Assembly: GCA_028875175.1 (NCBI GenBank)
Contig: JAPPFO010000174.1
Location: 1 to 12,666 of the forward strand
Length of the DNA stretch: 12,666 nt
Direction of reading: 5' to 3'
Source: Chloroflexota bacterium
Lineage (GTDB): Bacteria > Chloroflexota > UBA11872
A program made the position numbers and the translations under genes. The notes under the pieces are model-generated. The model was not told where the DNA came from and made no database searches. It worked only from the letters and a program-made list of their open reading frames with translations. Positions 1 through 7,104 of the stretch are shown piece by piece. Position 1 is the stretch's first letter. Each line of letters begins with the position of its first letter.

Positions 1-1
1 C

Positions 2-250
2 TCGATGTGGGAGATCGCGGTTGCGGACAACGGCATCGGCATCGATCCGGCGCACTTCGACCGGATATTCCAGGTGTTCCAGCGGCTGCATACGCGGGAT
101 ACGTACGAAGGCACGGGGATCGGGCTGTCCGTCTGCCGCAAGATCGTGGAACGCCACGGGGGCACGATCCGGCCCGAGTCGGCCGAGGGCCAGGGCACGA
201 CGTTTCGGTTTACCCTACAGGCCGTTGAGCCGGCGCCTGCCGGCAACTGA
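2..250 (+). CDS. Sensor histidine kinase, C-terminal ATPase part (5' end outside window)
   Basis: Only the last 82 residues are present, and the frame is open to the window edge. They form the end of a GHKL/HATPase_c domain. The G1 box is DNGIGI, the F box is the IFQVFQRLH segment, and the G2 box is GTGIGLSVCRKIVERHGG, followed by the final strand GTTFRFTL. This domain binds ATP and phosphorylates the kinase's own histidine in the dimerisation domain, which is not visible here. The F-box/G2 wording is typical of PAS/GAF- or phytochrome-type soluble kinases that pair with Rcp1-like single-domain regulators, and such a regulator follows 80 bp downstream. The two are therefore probably an operonic two-component pair. 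Sensory input and localisation cannot be judged from this fragment. Confidence 0.92.
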   Translation, partial: SMWEIAVADNGIGIDPAHFDRIFQVFQRLHTRDTYEGTGIGLSVCRKIVERHGGTIRPESAEGQGTTFRFTLQAVEPAPAGN

Positions 251-330
251 GCGGGATTCGCGCGGCGGGTAGGCTCGGTAGGACAAGCAAGAGGATCGCG
301 GGCGAGTTTCCAGGCGAAAGGAGAGCAGCC

Positions 331-774
331 ATGGCCCAGGCCAGCGGCGCCCCGATTGAGATTCTGCTGGTGGAGGACAACCCAGGCGACGTGCGCCTGA
401 CGCAGGAGGCGGTGCGCGAAGCCAAGATCCGCAACACGCTGAATGTGGTCAACGACGGCGAACAGGCCATTGCCTACGTGCGCCGGCAGGGCAAATACGC
501 CGACCGCCCGCGACCGGACCTGATCCTGCTGGACCTGAACCTGCCCCGGAAGGACGGGCGGGAAGTGCTGCAAGACCTGAAATCGGATCCCGACCTGCAC
601 CGGATTCCGGTGGTGGTGCTGACCAGTTCGGAGGCCGAACAGGACATCCTGCGCACGTATGACCTCTACGCCAACGCCTATGTGTCCAAACCGGTGGACC
701 TGGAGCAGTTCATGCGCGTGGTGTCGTCCATCCAGGACTTCTGGCTCAACATCGTCAAGCTGCCGCCGGAGTAG
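331..774 (+). CDS. Single-domain response regulator, Rcp1/CheY-like
   Basis: This 147-residue protein is a complete receiver (REC) domain with no output domain. The acidic pair is E15-D16 (ILLVEDNPGD), the phosphoacceptor is D68 in LILLDLNLP, the switch Thr is T98 in VVLTSS, and the conserved Lys is K120 in YVSKPVD. The VEDNPGDVRLT start, the loop after strand 2 and the FW ending near the C-terminus match the Rcp1 subfamily, which takes phosphate from phytochrome-type or multi-sensor kinases. The start is well supported: AAAGGAG (317-323) lies 7 nt before the ATG. The histidine-kinase end upstream is the likely phosphodonor. Without an output domain it probably acts by protein-protein contact or in a phosphorelay; the target is unknown. 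Confidence 0.95.
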   Translation: MAQASGAPIEILLVEDNPGDVRLTQEAVREAKIRNTLNVVNDGEQAIAYVRRQGKYADRPRPDLILLDLNLPRKDGREVLQDLKSDPDLHRIPVVVLTSSEAEQDILRTYDLYANAYVSKPVDLEQFMRVVSSIQDFWLNIVKLPPE

Positions 775-807
775 CGTGACTCAGCGGGCGATCGAGCGCC
801 GCGCGCC

Positions 808-1551
808 GTGAGCGAGGGCGGCGTCTACGACGACCTCGAGCTTCCCAGCGGGACGTGGCGTCCCTACACCGCTATCCAGATGGTGATGACGGTGGACGGG
901 GCGATCAAGGGCCCGACCGACGACTACTGGCCGATCAGCCTGGAAGCGGACCAGCGGACGTTTCGGCGGTTTCGGGTGCACTTCGACGCGGTGCTGCACG
1001 GGGCGCGCACGCTGGGGATGCGGATCGACCGCTACATGTGGAGCGCCGAACTGCGGCGCGAGCGGCAGCGGCGCGGACTCGACGAAGCGCCGCTGTTCAT
1101 TGTGGTGTCGAATTCGGGCCAGGTCGATCCGGGTGACCGCGTGTTTCAGCGCCGCAGCTATCCGATTGCGCCGCTCGTGGTCGTACCGGAGGTCGCTGAC
1201 GTCACGGCAGGTTTAGCGGCTGCGGCGGAGATCGTCAGGATCGGGGAGGCGCGCGTCGATCTTGAGGCGCTCATGCGCTACCTGGCGGCCGAGCGGGGCG
1301 TGCGGCGGCTGGTCTGCGAGGGCGGCGCGATTCTGAATTACCACATGCTGAATGCCGGACTGGTGGATGAGTTCTTCATCACGGTGACCCCTTCGATCAT
1401 CGGCGAGCCGAGACCACGCACGGCCGTGGAGGGACCGGCGGCGTGGGCGGGGGATGAGGTGCAGCGGTTGGAATTGGTGAGTACAACCAGGTGCGGACAC
1501 GAGGTATTTCTGCGGTATCGAGTCGACCGCGCACGGCCACTCGAGGCCTAG
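808..1551 (+). CDS. RibD C-terminal / DHFR-like reductase domain protein
   Basis: This 247-residue protein belongs to the RibD_C (dihydrofolate-reductase-like) superfamily, whose members are NADPH-dependent reductases. The best-known one reduces the ribosylamino-pyrimidine intermediate of riboflavin synthesis. Visible signatures are MTVDGAI (27-33), the DAVLHGART segment (60-68), VRRLVCEGGAIL (165-176) and GLVDEFFITVTPSIIGE (184-200). There is no deaminase domain of the kind that precedes it in bifunctional RibD, and no other rib genes are near, so a role in riboflavin synthesis is not shown. It could equally be a stand-alone oxidoreductase. The start is GTG at 808 without a clear Shine-Dalgarno sequence. 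It lies 33 nt after the response-regulator stop and in the same frame, so translation may be coupled. An internal ATG (residue 25 or 27) would cut into the fold and is less likely. Confidence 0.85.
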   Translation: MSEGGVYDDLELPSGTWRPYTAIQMVMTVDGAIKGPTDDYWPISLEADQRTFRRFRVHFDAVLHGARTLGMRIDRYMWSAELRRERQRRGLDEAPLFIVVSNSGQVDPGDRVFQRRSYPIAPLVVVPEVADVTAGLAAAAEIVRIGEARVDLEALMRYLAAERGVRRLVCEGGAILNYHMLNAGLVDEFFITVTPSIIGEPRPRTAVEGPAAWAGDEVQRLELVSTTRCGHEVFLRYRVDRARPLEA

Positions 1552-1621
1552 GCGCTTCGAACCACGCTCGGCGCGGCTCGACTACCATGCACGGAACGCC
1601 AGCCTGCAGGGGGATTTGGAT

Positions 1622-2650
1622 ATGGCCACGGTCGCACTGATAACCGAGGAGGGCGCCGCCCACCAGCAGCCGTATCGCGACGCGATTCGCGAGCTCGACA
1701 TTATCGAGCGGGCGGAGTTGATGGATCCGGGCGGGGCGACGTTTGCGGACTCCGTGGCGACCATCGGCGGCAAGGCGGGCGGTACGCACACGTCGGTGGA
1801 CTCGCTGCTGGCGGCGGGGAAGCCGGACATGGCCATCGTGACCATGATCGCGGCGCACGCCCCGGACGTAATCCGGCCGCTGCTGGAGGCCGGTGTGCAC
1901 GTAATGGCCGAAAAGCCGGCCTGCGTGAACGTGGGGCAGTTTGAGGAACTGACGGGGCTGGCCGACGCGAACGGCGCACACCTGATGCTGGCGCTGGCCA
2001 ATCGGATCAGCCCGACCGTCGAAGACGCCCGGCGCATCATCCAGGGCGATGGCGTTGGCGACCTCTATGCCGTGCGTGCGGTGCAGGTGGACGACCAGAC
2101 GCGGATTCAGCGGCGCCTGAACGACCCGGACTGGACGTTTCAGAAGAAGCTGGCGGGCGGCGGTCACCTGAGCTGGCTGGGCATTCATCGCCTGGACATG
2201 CTGAGCTACCTGGTGGGTGAGGACATCGCCGAAGTCTCCGCCATGACCTCGGTGGCGGGCGGCGCGCCGATCGACGTGGAAGACCTGGGCATCGTGACCT
2301 TCAAGTTCGCCGGCGGCGCGCTGGGGGTGCTGTTCAGCGGCTACCTGATGGACCAGAAGGGGCACAACGGCTTCACCGTGTACGGCTCGGAGGGCTGGGT
2401 GCGCGCGCACGAGGGTGAAGCGGACGCGCTGGAGTGGCGTTCAATTTCGCCCGCGATGGTGGGAAGTAACGACCGACGCTTCGAGTACGACGGTCGGGGC
2501 AGCGGCTACCTGGGCTGGGTGGAGCGCACGCTGCAAGCCTGCCTGGGCGAGATCGATCCGCCGATCACGGCCGAGGACGGCGTGAAGGTGCTGCGGGTGG
2601 TGCACGCCGCCTACGCCTCAGCCGAGTCGGGCAGCCGCGTCAGGCTGTAA
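1622..2650 (+). CDS. Gfo/Idh/MocA family oxidoreductase (first copy)
   Basis: This is a 342-residue NAD(P)-dependent dehydrogenase-like protein with an N-terminal Rossmann domain (about 1-125) and a C-terminal alpha/beta domain. The family EKP motif is at 97-99 (HVMAEKPA), where the Lys is catalytic and contacts cofactor. The GIHRLD segment (187-192) supplies the active-site H189 and D192. Family members oxidise or reduce sugars, inositols and their derivatives; the substrate here is unknown. The N-terminal nucleotide loop (VALITEEGAAH) lacks the usual GxGxxG pattern. I place the start at ATG 1622, 8 nt after a GGGGG run (1609-1613), rather than at TTG 1616 two codons earlier. A second member of the family follows 162 bp downstream, but the two differ strongly in sequence and codon use, so they are not a recent duplication. 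Confidence 0.93.
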   Translation: MATVALITEEGAAHQQPYRDAIRELDIIERAELMDPGGATFADSVATIGGKAGGTHTSVDSLLAAGKPDMAIVTMIAAHAPDVIRPLLEAGVHVMAEKPACVNVGQFEELTGLADANGAHLMLALANRISPTVEDARRIIQGDGVGDLYAVRAVQVDDQTRIQRRLNDPDWTFQKKLAGGGHLSWLGIHRLDMLSYLVGEDIAEVSAMTSVAGGAPIDVEDLGIVTFKFAGGALGVLFSGYLMDQKGHNGFTVYGSEGWVRAHEGEADALEWRSISPAMVGSNDRRFEYDGRGSGYLGWVERTLQACLGEIDPPITAEDGVKVLRVVHAAYASAESGSRVRL

Positions 2651-2678
2651 TCCGACGCACCATAGCCAGTCCAGCCTG

Positions 2679-2732
2679 CGGTGGAGCGGCCACCGGGCGG
2701 CGCGGGAGTACCCGAGGGAAAGGGCCCGCGCC
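2679..2732. repeat. Two consecutive inverted repeats after the first oxidoreductase gene
   Basis: CGGTGG (2679-2684) pairs with CCACCG (2690-2695) across a 5-nt loop. GGCGCGGG (2699-2706) pairs with CCCGCGCC (2725-2732), 8 bp perfect, across an 18-nt loop. The first begins 28 nt after the stop codon of the upstream gene. Neither is followed by a T-run, so they are not classical intrinsic terminators, but they could pause RNA polymerase or protect the 3' end of the mRNA. Chance pairing is more likely in such GC-rich DNA, though the 8-bp arm is long. Confidence 0.4.
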
Positions 2733-2741
2733 AAGCCCAGG

Positions 2742-2766
2742 CCGGCAAGCCGGTGGTTCCCGGGAA
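2742..2766. promoter_or_regulatory. Pair of palindromes, possible operator
   Basis: CCGGC-AA-GCCGG (2742-2753) and the perfect palindrome TTCCCGGGAA (2757-2766) lie 3 bp apart. The second overlaps the place where a -35 box would sit for the GATAAT at 2777-2782. That position suits a repressor site for the downstream oxidoreductase, but no regulator gene is in the window. Confidence 0.3.
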
Positions 2767-2776
2767 TCATCCCGCT

Positions 2777-2782
2777 GATAAT
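2777..2782 (+). promoter_or_regulatory. Possible -10 element for the second oxidoreductase
   Basis: GATAAT matches the TATAAT consensus at five of six bases in an otherwise GC-rich gap, about 30 bp before the ATG at 2813. No good -35 hexamer is seen at 16-18 bp spacing, so this is tentative. Confidence 0.3.
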
Positions 2783-2812
2783 GTCGACGCCCGCTCGTTA
2801 GGGACGAGACCC

Positions 2813-3796
2813 ATGGCTATCCGCACCATCCACGTCGGCGCCTGGAACCGCGCCCGCTCCCATCTCGGCGTAATGACCCAGTCCGAGGCCTTCGAACCCG
2901 TCGCCCTGGTCGATGTCAACGAGGACTTCATGGCCCAGGGGCTCGACCTCGCCGACCTGGGATCCCACGCCGCCCACACCTCCTTGACCGCGGCCCTCGA
3001 CAAGCACGACTGCGACGCCGTCATCGTGGTCACGCCCGTCATGCTCCATGCCCAGTTCATTGACGAGGCCCTGGCGGCGGGCAAGCACGTGATGGTCGAA
3101 AAGCCCTTCACCGTCAGCCTTGAGGACGCCGAACGCGCTGTCGCCACGGCTGAAGCCGCCGGCCTCCAGCTTCTTGTGACGCAAAACGACCGGCTGCGCC
3201 CTGTCTATCCCACCATCCGCCGCCACCTCATCGAAGAGACCTACGGCCCGCCCGGCTACGCCGTGATGATTCACCACAAGGCCCGTGGCGGCCCCTACCA
3301 TGACTCACCCCACATGCACCTCTGGCAGCAGGGCGTCCACCAGCTCGACACCCTGCTCAGCGCCATACCTCGAACTCCCGTTCGCGTCCGCGGCATCAGC
3401 GTCGAACCCGCCTGGGGCACCTGGCCCACGCCGTCCCTCGTGCACTCCGTCCTCGAGTTCGACGACGGAACGTCGGCCACCTACGTCGGCACGTCCCAGG
3501 CCCGACACAGCGAGTTTCATTTCACCGTCGAGTGTGAAGAAGCCGCCCTGGCTACTTCCGGCCTCAGGACCAACGACTCCCTGCTGCTGAAGCGCGGCGC
3601 GGATGTCGAGTCCATTCCCACCGATCCGCCGCCCGGCGGCATGTCGCCCGAGGAACAGATTTCCGACATGTTCGCCCGCCAGATCAACGAGGGCGTCGAC
3701 ACGCAACTCTCCGGCCGAAACAATCTGGCAGTGATCCGCGTGATCGACGCCATCGCCCGCTCCACCGATTCCGGCCAAGCAGCCGAGTTGACCTGA
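2813..3796 (+). CDS. Gfo/Idh/MocA family oxidoreductase (second copy)
   Basis: This 327-residue protein is the second family member in the window. Its Rossmann half begins TIHVGAWNRARSH (5-17), again without a standard GxGxxG loop, and reaches the family motif VEKPFTVS (95-102). The catalytic GVHQLD segment is at 174-179, with H176 and D179. It probably oxidises a sugar or cyclitol with NAD(P); the substrate is unknown. I chose ATG 2813, preceded by GGGACGAG. The frame is open further upstream, but that part is proline/glycine-rich, crosses the inverted repeats and lacks family similarity. Codon use differs from the first copy: C-ending codons (CTC, CCC, GCC, CGC) are much more frequent, where the first copy favours CTG, CCG and CGG. 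This suggests separate ancestry. Its own promoter may lie at 2777. Confidence 0.93.
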   Translation: MAIRTIHVGAWNRARSHLGVMTQSEAFEPVALVDVNEDFMAQGLDLADLGSHAAHTSLTAALDKHDCDAVIVVTPVMLHAQFIDEALAAGKHVMVEKPFTVSLEDAERAVATAEAAGLQLLVTQNDRLRPVYPTIRRHLIEETYGPPGYAVMIHHKARGGPYHDSPHMHLWQQGVHQLDTLLSAIPRTPVRVRGISVEPAWGTWPTPSLVHSVLEFDDGTSATYVGTSQARHSEFHFTVECEEAALATSGLRTNDSLLLKRGADVESIPTDPPPGGMSPEEQISDMFARQINEGVDTQLSGRNNLAVIRVIDAIARSTDSGQAAELT

Positions 3797-3884
3797 CCTG
3801 CGGGTACGGCCAGGTGGGACGAGGGAATAACGTCCACGGCTCAATCGATCTATTACCGTTGACCCGGCCGTAATCCCTGGCCTG

Positions 3885-6551
3885 TTGCTGCTGGCGCTGG
3901 AAGTGGCGACGCTGGCCGCAGTCGGCTTCGTGGTCGCTCGCGTCGCGTTGCGACAGACGGATGATCGGTTGGCGCTGGCACAGGGGCTGGTGATCGGCCC
4001 GGCGCTCTGGGGCTTGACCGCCAACTTCGCCATGTACCTGGCGCCTGGCATGGCCGGCGCGGCCGCGGCCTGGGGGATCACTCTGGCGCTGACGGTCTGG
4101 CTGGCTCGGCGTGCGCGCTCCCCGCTGCGGCTGCAGCCGCGCACCGTGGCCGGCTTCGCCGTCGCGGCCCTGGCGCTCTTCTGGATCTTCCTGGCCGGCC
4201 GCCAGTTGCTATCGATCGTGGATGCGTCGCTCCATCTGGGCCTCGCCGCTTCCATCCGGGCGGGCGGGTTCCCGCCGGTCTTTCCCTGGCATCCGGGGAT
4301 GCCCGCGCCGTACCACTACGGCGTGGACTTGCTGATTGGGTTGCTGGCTCCTCCGTTCGGCCCGGATCTGCCCTTCATGACGGAGTTGCTGGGCGCCTAC
4401 ATCTGGACAGGCTTTGCCCTCGTCGTCGCTACGGCCCTGCTGCGACGCGGCGGGTGGACGGGCCTGCTCGTCCTCACGCCGCTGCTCCTCACCACAGGCG
4501 CCTGGACGCTTGTCGGTTTCATTATCCCGACGCCGGACATCCTGCAGAGTCCAGTTCCGACCGGCATGCCGTCGGTTGGATTCCGCACTTCACTGGCCAG
4601 CCTTTATTGGCCCGAGGTTTCGCTTCAATGGCAGACGGAGTTTGAAGCGTCGCCGCCGAACATATGGAAACCACAGTTCCCCCTGGCCTATGCGGTGGCA
4701 TTTTCGGTTTTGGAACGCGCGACAACTCGTGAGCGCAGAGGTGTCACGTGCCACATCGTCCTGGCTACTCTGCTTGGCTTCCTGGGGCTGGTGGACGAAG
4801 CAATAGCCCTGACTGTACTTGTGCTGTGGGCGCTCTTTGAAGCTGAGCGATTCGTCCGTGGTGGGCCCCGGCACTCCAGGCGTGACTTTGCAGCGTTGCG
4901 CGCAGGCCTGGGACCGTCGCTGGCGGCGCTGCTACTGATAGCGGGCGGCGGGGTTGTGACGGGTGTGCTAACCGGAGAGACATTTGGCGGGCTATCGTTC
5001 GGCTGGATCGCGGACGGCGAAAGTCACCGGCCGCTCGGTGCATTCACACAGTCGGCGGGCGGACTTGGCGTTATTGGACTTGGAACGGTTCCGATCGTCG
5101 CAATCGCCGCACTGCTGGCGTGGCGGGACCGCCTGGGTCTGGCACTGGCTGTCGGGAGCGTGCCGTTCCTGATCGCCGCGCTCTCGTTGCAGTACGAGCA
5201 CGCCCCCCAGGACACAACCCGACTTGACGGCCACGCCCGCAATCTTGCGCTCCTAGCCCTGCTTGCCGCAGCGAGTGCCCGCCTGCGCCCTCTGCGTCCC
5301 CGCTGGCGCTACGCAGCCGCCGCGTGCATTGTCGGGCTTATTGCCTGGCCGACCGTTGCGACGCCTGTGCGCACCCTCGGTTTGGCCCTTGGTCATGGGA
5401 TTCAGTTCACCAACGCCCAGCCGGGTCAACGCGAGTTTGACCTCTCCATCATGGGACGACACAGGATCGGTCAGCAGCTACCTGTGCCCATCGATGCCTA
5501 TATCCGCGAAAGCACAACTGTCGACAGCCGGATTCTCTCGCCGCATCCGGCCGCTGTGACCATTGCCACGGGCCGTCCCAACGCGTCGGGCTATACCCAG
5601 TTCCCGCACTACAACTACGTGGAGGGCCCTGAGTACCTGGATGCCATTCGCTACCTGGAGCCAGCGGCCGTCCGCCGTCTGGGCTACGAATACCTCCATG
5701 CCACGGACGCCTGGATCACTCGACTGCCGGCGCGTGCGACGCAGTGGCTGAATGATCCTCGACTGTTCGAACTGCTCATTCGCGACGGCGCCGGCGCCCT
5801 TTACCGCATACGGTCGGCATTTCTCGACCTTGATGTGGCGCCGACGCCTGCTTCGTTCGAAGCACTACGCGAGGCCGTTCCAGCATCCGCCAGTGTGTAT
5901 CTATCGCCGTCAATCGAGTACCTCGGCTCGGTGCGGGCGGCATCGGTGTTGTCTCATGCCGACCTCTTTGGCGTCGTTCGGACCTTTCTTCCACATCTGC
6001 GGCCGAACTTTCGGACAAAGCCGCTGGGCCACGTAACGCCCGACCTGGTCGTCACGTCAGCACGCCTCGCGCCGTCCGCGTTTGCTTCCGATGCACGGCG
6101 ACCCATCTGGTGGAACGAAGAGATCGCTGTTTATGCACCAGCCGACGCCATTCCACCCATTATGGACCCGCCCCCCAAGCATTTCAGCGTCATGCTCTCA
6201 GGTGTTGGAATCGCCAATGGGCGCGTCAACTTCACCGCCAATTTCACCGATCGCGCGACGGAACTGTGGAGAGGCCAGGACTGGCTGATCGTCGCGGCCG
6301 ACGGCTCTCCATGGGCCTTTCCTTACGAATTTGATATCAGGGGGCACATCCGCACCGGCCCGCGGAGCTATATGGGCCAACTTGAACCGGTGCCGGAAAC
6401 GAGGGTGCATGAGTATTTCTATCTCTACGAGTTGGATCCGCAAACGGGCGCTCTGGCCTTATGGAATGGGAGCGGCTATGCCGGCCTTTCAGAGCCACAG
6501 CCAAAACTAGCCCCTGGCACCTGGGTGCTGGCCGTCCGTATCAACAAATAA
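3885..6551 (+). CDS. Large multi-pass membrane protein, GT-C glycosyltransferase-like
   Basis: This protein of about 888 residues has a membrane-embedded half (about 1-500, roughly ten or more hydrophobic segments, e.g. 2-22, 30-52, 57-73, 87-104, 172-186, 193-214, 341-363, 393-412, 418-435, 452-465, 475-492) and a mostly soluble half (500-888). Residues 113-150 carry a D113-x3-H117 pair, a GFPP segment and P-YHYG (143-146). Polyprenyl-phosphate-dependent GT-C enzymes often have an acidic residue and a YHYG-like motif in the first large outside loop. Residues about 570-690 resemble the outside C-terminal part of such proteins (NASGYTQFPHYNY and following). Residues 770-888 look beta-rich. I cannot name a family, acceptor or donor. 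The start is uncertain: TTG 3885 has no clear ribosome site, and the frame is open back to 3831 with only a rare ATT (3852) as an alternative. Confidence 0.75.
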   Translation: MLLALEVATLAAVGFVVARVALRQTDDRLALAQGLVIGPALWGLTANFAMYLAPGMAGAAAAWGITLALTVWLARRARSPLRLQPRTVAGFAVAALALFWIFLAGRQLLSIVDASLHLGLAASIRAGGFPPVFPWHPGMPAPYHYGVDLLIGLLAPPFGPDLPFMTELLGAYIWTGFALVVATALLRRGGWTGLLVLTPLLLTTGAWTLVGFIIPTPDILQSPVPTGMPSVGFRTSLASLYWPEVSLQWQTEFEASPPNIWKPQFPLAYAVAFSVLERATTRERRGVTCHIVLATLLGFLGLVDEAIALTVLVLWALFEAERFVRGGPRHSRRDFAALRAGLGPSLAALLLIAGGGVVTGVLTGETFGGLSFGWIADGESHRPLGAFTQSAGGLGVIGLGTVPIVAIAALLAWRDRLGLALAVGSVPFLIAALSLQYEHAPQDTTRLDGHARNLALLALLAAASARLRPLRPRWRYAAAACIVGLIAWPTVATPVRTLGLALGHGIQFTNAQPGQREFDLSIMGRHRIGQQLPVPIDAYIRESTTVDSRILSPHPAAVTIATGRPNASGYTQFPHYNYVEGPEYLDAIRYLEPAAVRRLGYEYLHATDAWITRLPARATQWLNDPRLFELLIRDGAGALYRIRSAFLDLDVAPTPASFEALREAVPASASVYLSPSIEYLGSVRAASVLSHADLFGVVRTFLPHLRPNFRTKPLGHVTPDLVVTSARLAPSAFASDARRPIWWNEEIAVYAPADAIPPIMDPPPKHFSVMLSGVGIANGRVNFTANFTDRATELWRGQDWLIVAADGSPWAFPYEFDIRGHIRTGPRSYMGQLEPVPETRVHEYFYLYELDPQTGALALWNGSGYAGLSEPQPKLAPGTWVLAVRINK

Positions 6552-6578
6552 ACCTGGGGGGAAGCGGCCTTTATCCCC

Positions 6579-6662
6579 GTGCTGCAATTCGAGGTGGCCG
6601 CTACCGGTGCGTTTGGGTATGAGGTGTACGAGGGTTCGCTGGACACGATGCTGGTTCCGTAG
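6579..6662 (+). pseudogene. Possible gene remnant or readthrough tail after the membrane protein
   Basis: After the TAA at 6549-6551 the same frame stays open for 36 codons to TAG 6660-6662. From GTG 6579 it reads VLQFEVAATGAFGYEVYEG and then SLDTMLVP, which looks like the natural C-terminal end of a folded protein rather than random GC-rich translation. It may be the decayed 3' end of another gene, a small independent ORF, or a readthrough extension. No family is recognised. The rest of the gap to 6721 holds only a short hairpin, CCGGC-GGC-GCCGG (6665-6677), without a T-run. Confidence 0.3.
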
Positions 6663-6721
6663 GTCCGGCGGCGCCGGGCAGTCGGATGTCAGGGCCCCAG
6701 GCTGGCACCCATGACTCGCAG

Positions 6722-6994
6722 CTAGCCGCGGTCGACGGGGTCGATGTCCACGACCTCGACCGTTGGTCCGCGCTGCCAGCGGCGGTAGGCGCGGGCGGCC
6801 CGACCGGCGCGCCACAGGCCTACGATCACGCGTCGCAGGTCGGGCCGAAATAGGGAAGCCACGGCAAGCACGAGCGTCGCCGCAACCAGGAAGACCAAGC
6901 CCACAGCAATGACGATCACAGCTGAGACAGCCGCAATCAGGAACAGGGGCAGTGCGGCCAGCGAGCGACCAAAGGACCGAGTGTCGTCAATCAT
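6722..6994 (-). CDS. Small membrane protein, hypothetical
   Basis: This is a 90-residue protein with a hydrophobic stretch from about residue 13 to 49, long enough for a tight two-helix hairpin or one long helix. A strongly basic helix follows (RPDLRRVIVGLWRAGRAARA, then YRRWQR, to about 75), and the tail is acidic (VEVVDIDPVD). The basic part probably lies on the cytoplasmic face. I chose ATG 6994 (MIDDTRS). The frame is open further upstream, but that stretch is an arginine/glycine-rich translation that reads across the neighbouring divergent gene. No Shine-Dalgarno sequence is evident. Function is unknown; two-helix holin-like or scaffold-type proteins would have this look, but there is no phage context. 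Confidence 0.6.
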   Translation of the reverse strand: MIDDTRSFGRSLAALPLFLIAAVSAVIVIAVGLVFLVAATLVLAVASLFRPDLRRVIVGLWRAGRAARAYRRWQRGPTVEVVDIDPVDRG

Positions 6995-7104
6995 GCAGAT
7001 CAGGCTTGGGCAGACCAATCGTCCGCAACGTAAGGCTACGAAATCTGAATGCGCACGGGGGTTCCCGTAGACTTCACCGGCCATCCACCGGATCACACAA
7101 CCCC

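Noticed and set aside
1397..2410. Long minus-strand open frame across the first oxidoreductase
   Set aside because: It lies antisense to the Gfo/Idh/MocA gene, which has clear motifs; the translation is His/Arg-rich and typical of a GC-rich shadow.
2681..2812. N-terminal extension of the second oxidoreductase
   Set aside because: It has low-complexity composition, runs across inverted repeats, and adds residues before the family's first beta strand. ATG 2813 has a ribosome site.
3852..3874. Inverted ATTAC/GTAAT and a TTGACC at 3859 as promoter for the large membrane gene
   Set aside because: The arms are only 5 bp and there is no -10 hexamer at proper spacing from TTGACC, so this is too weak to annotate.
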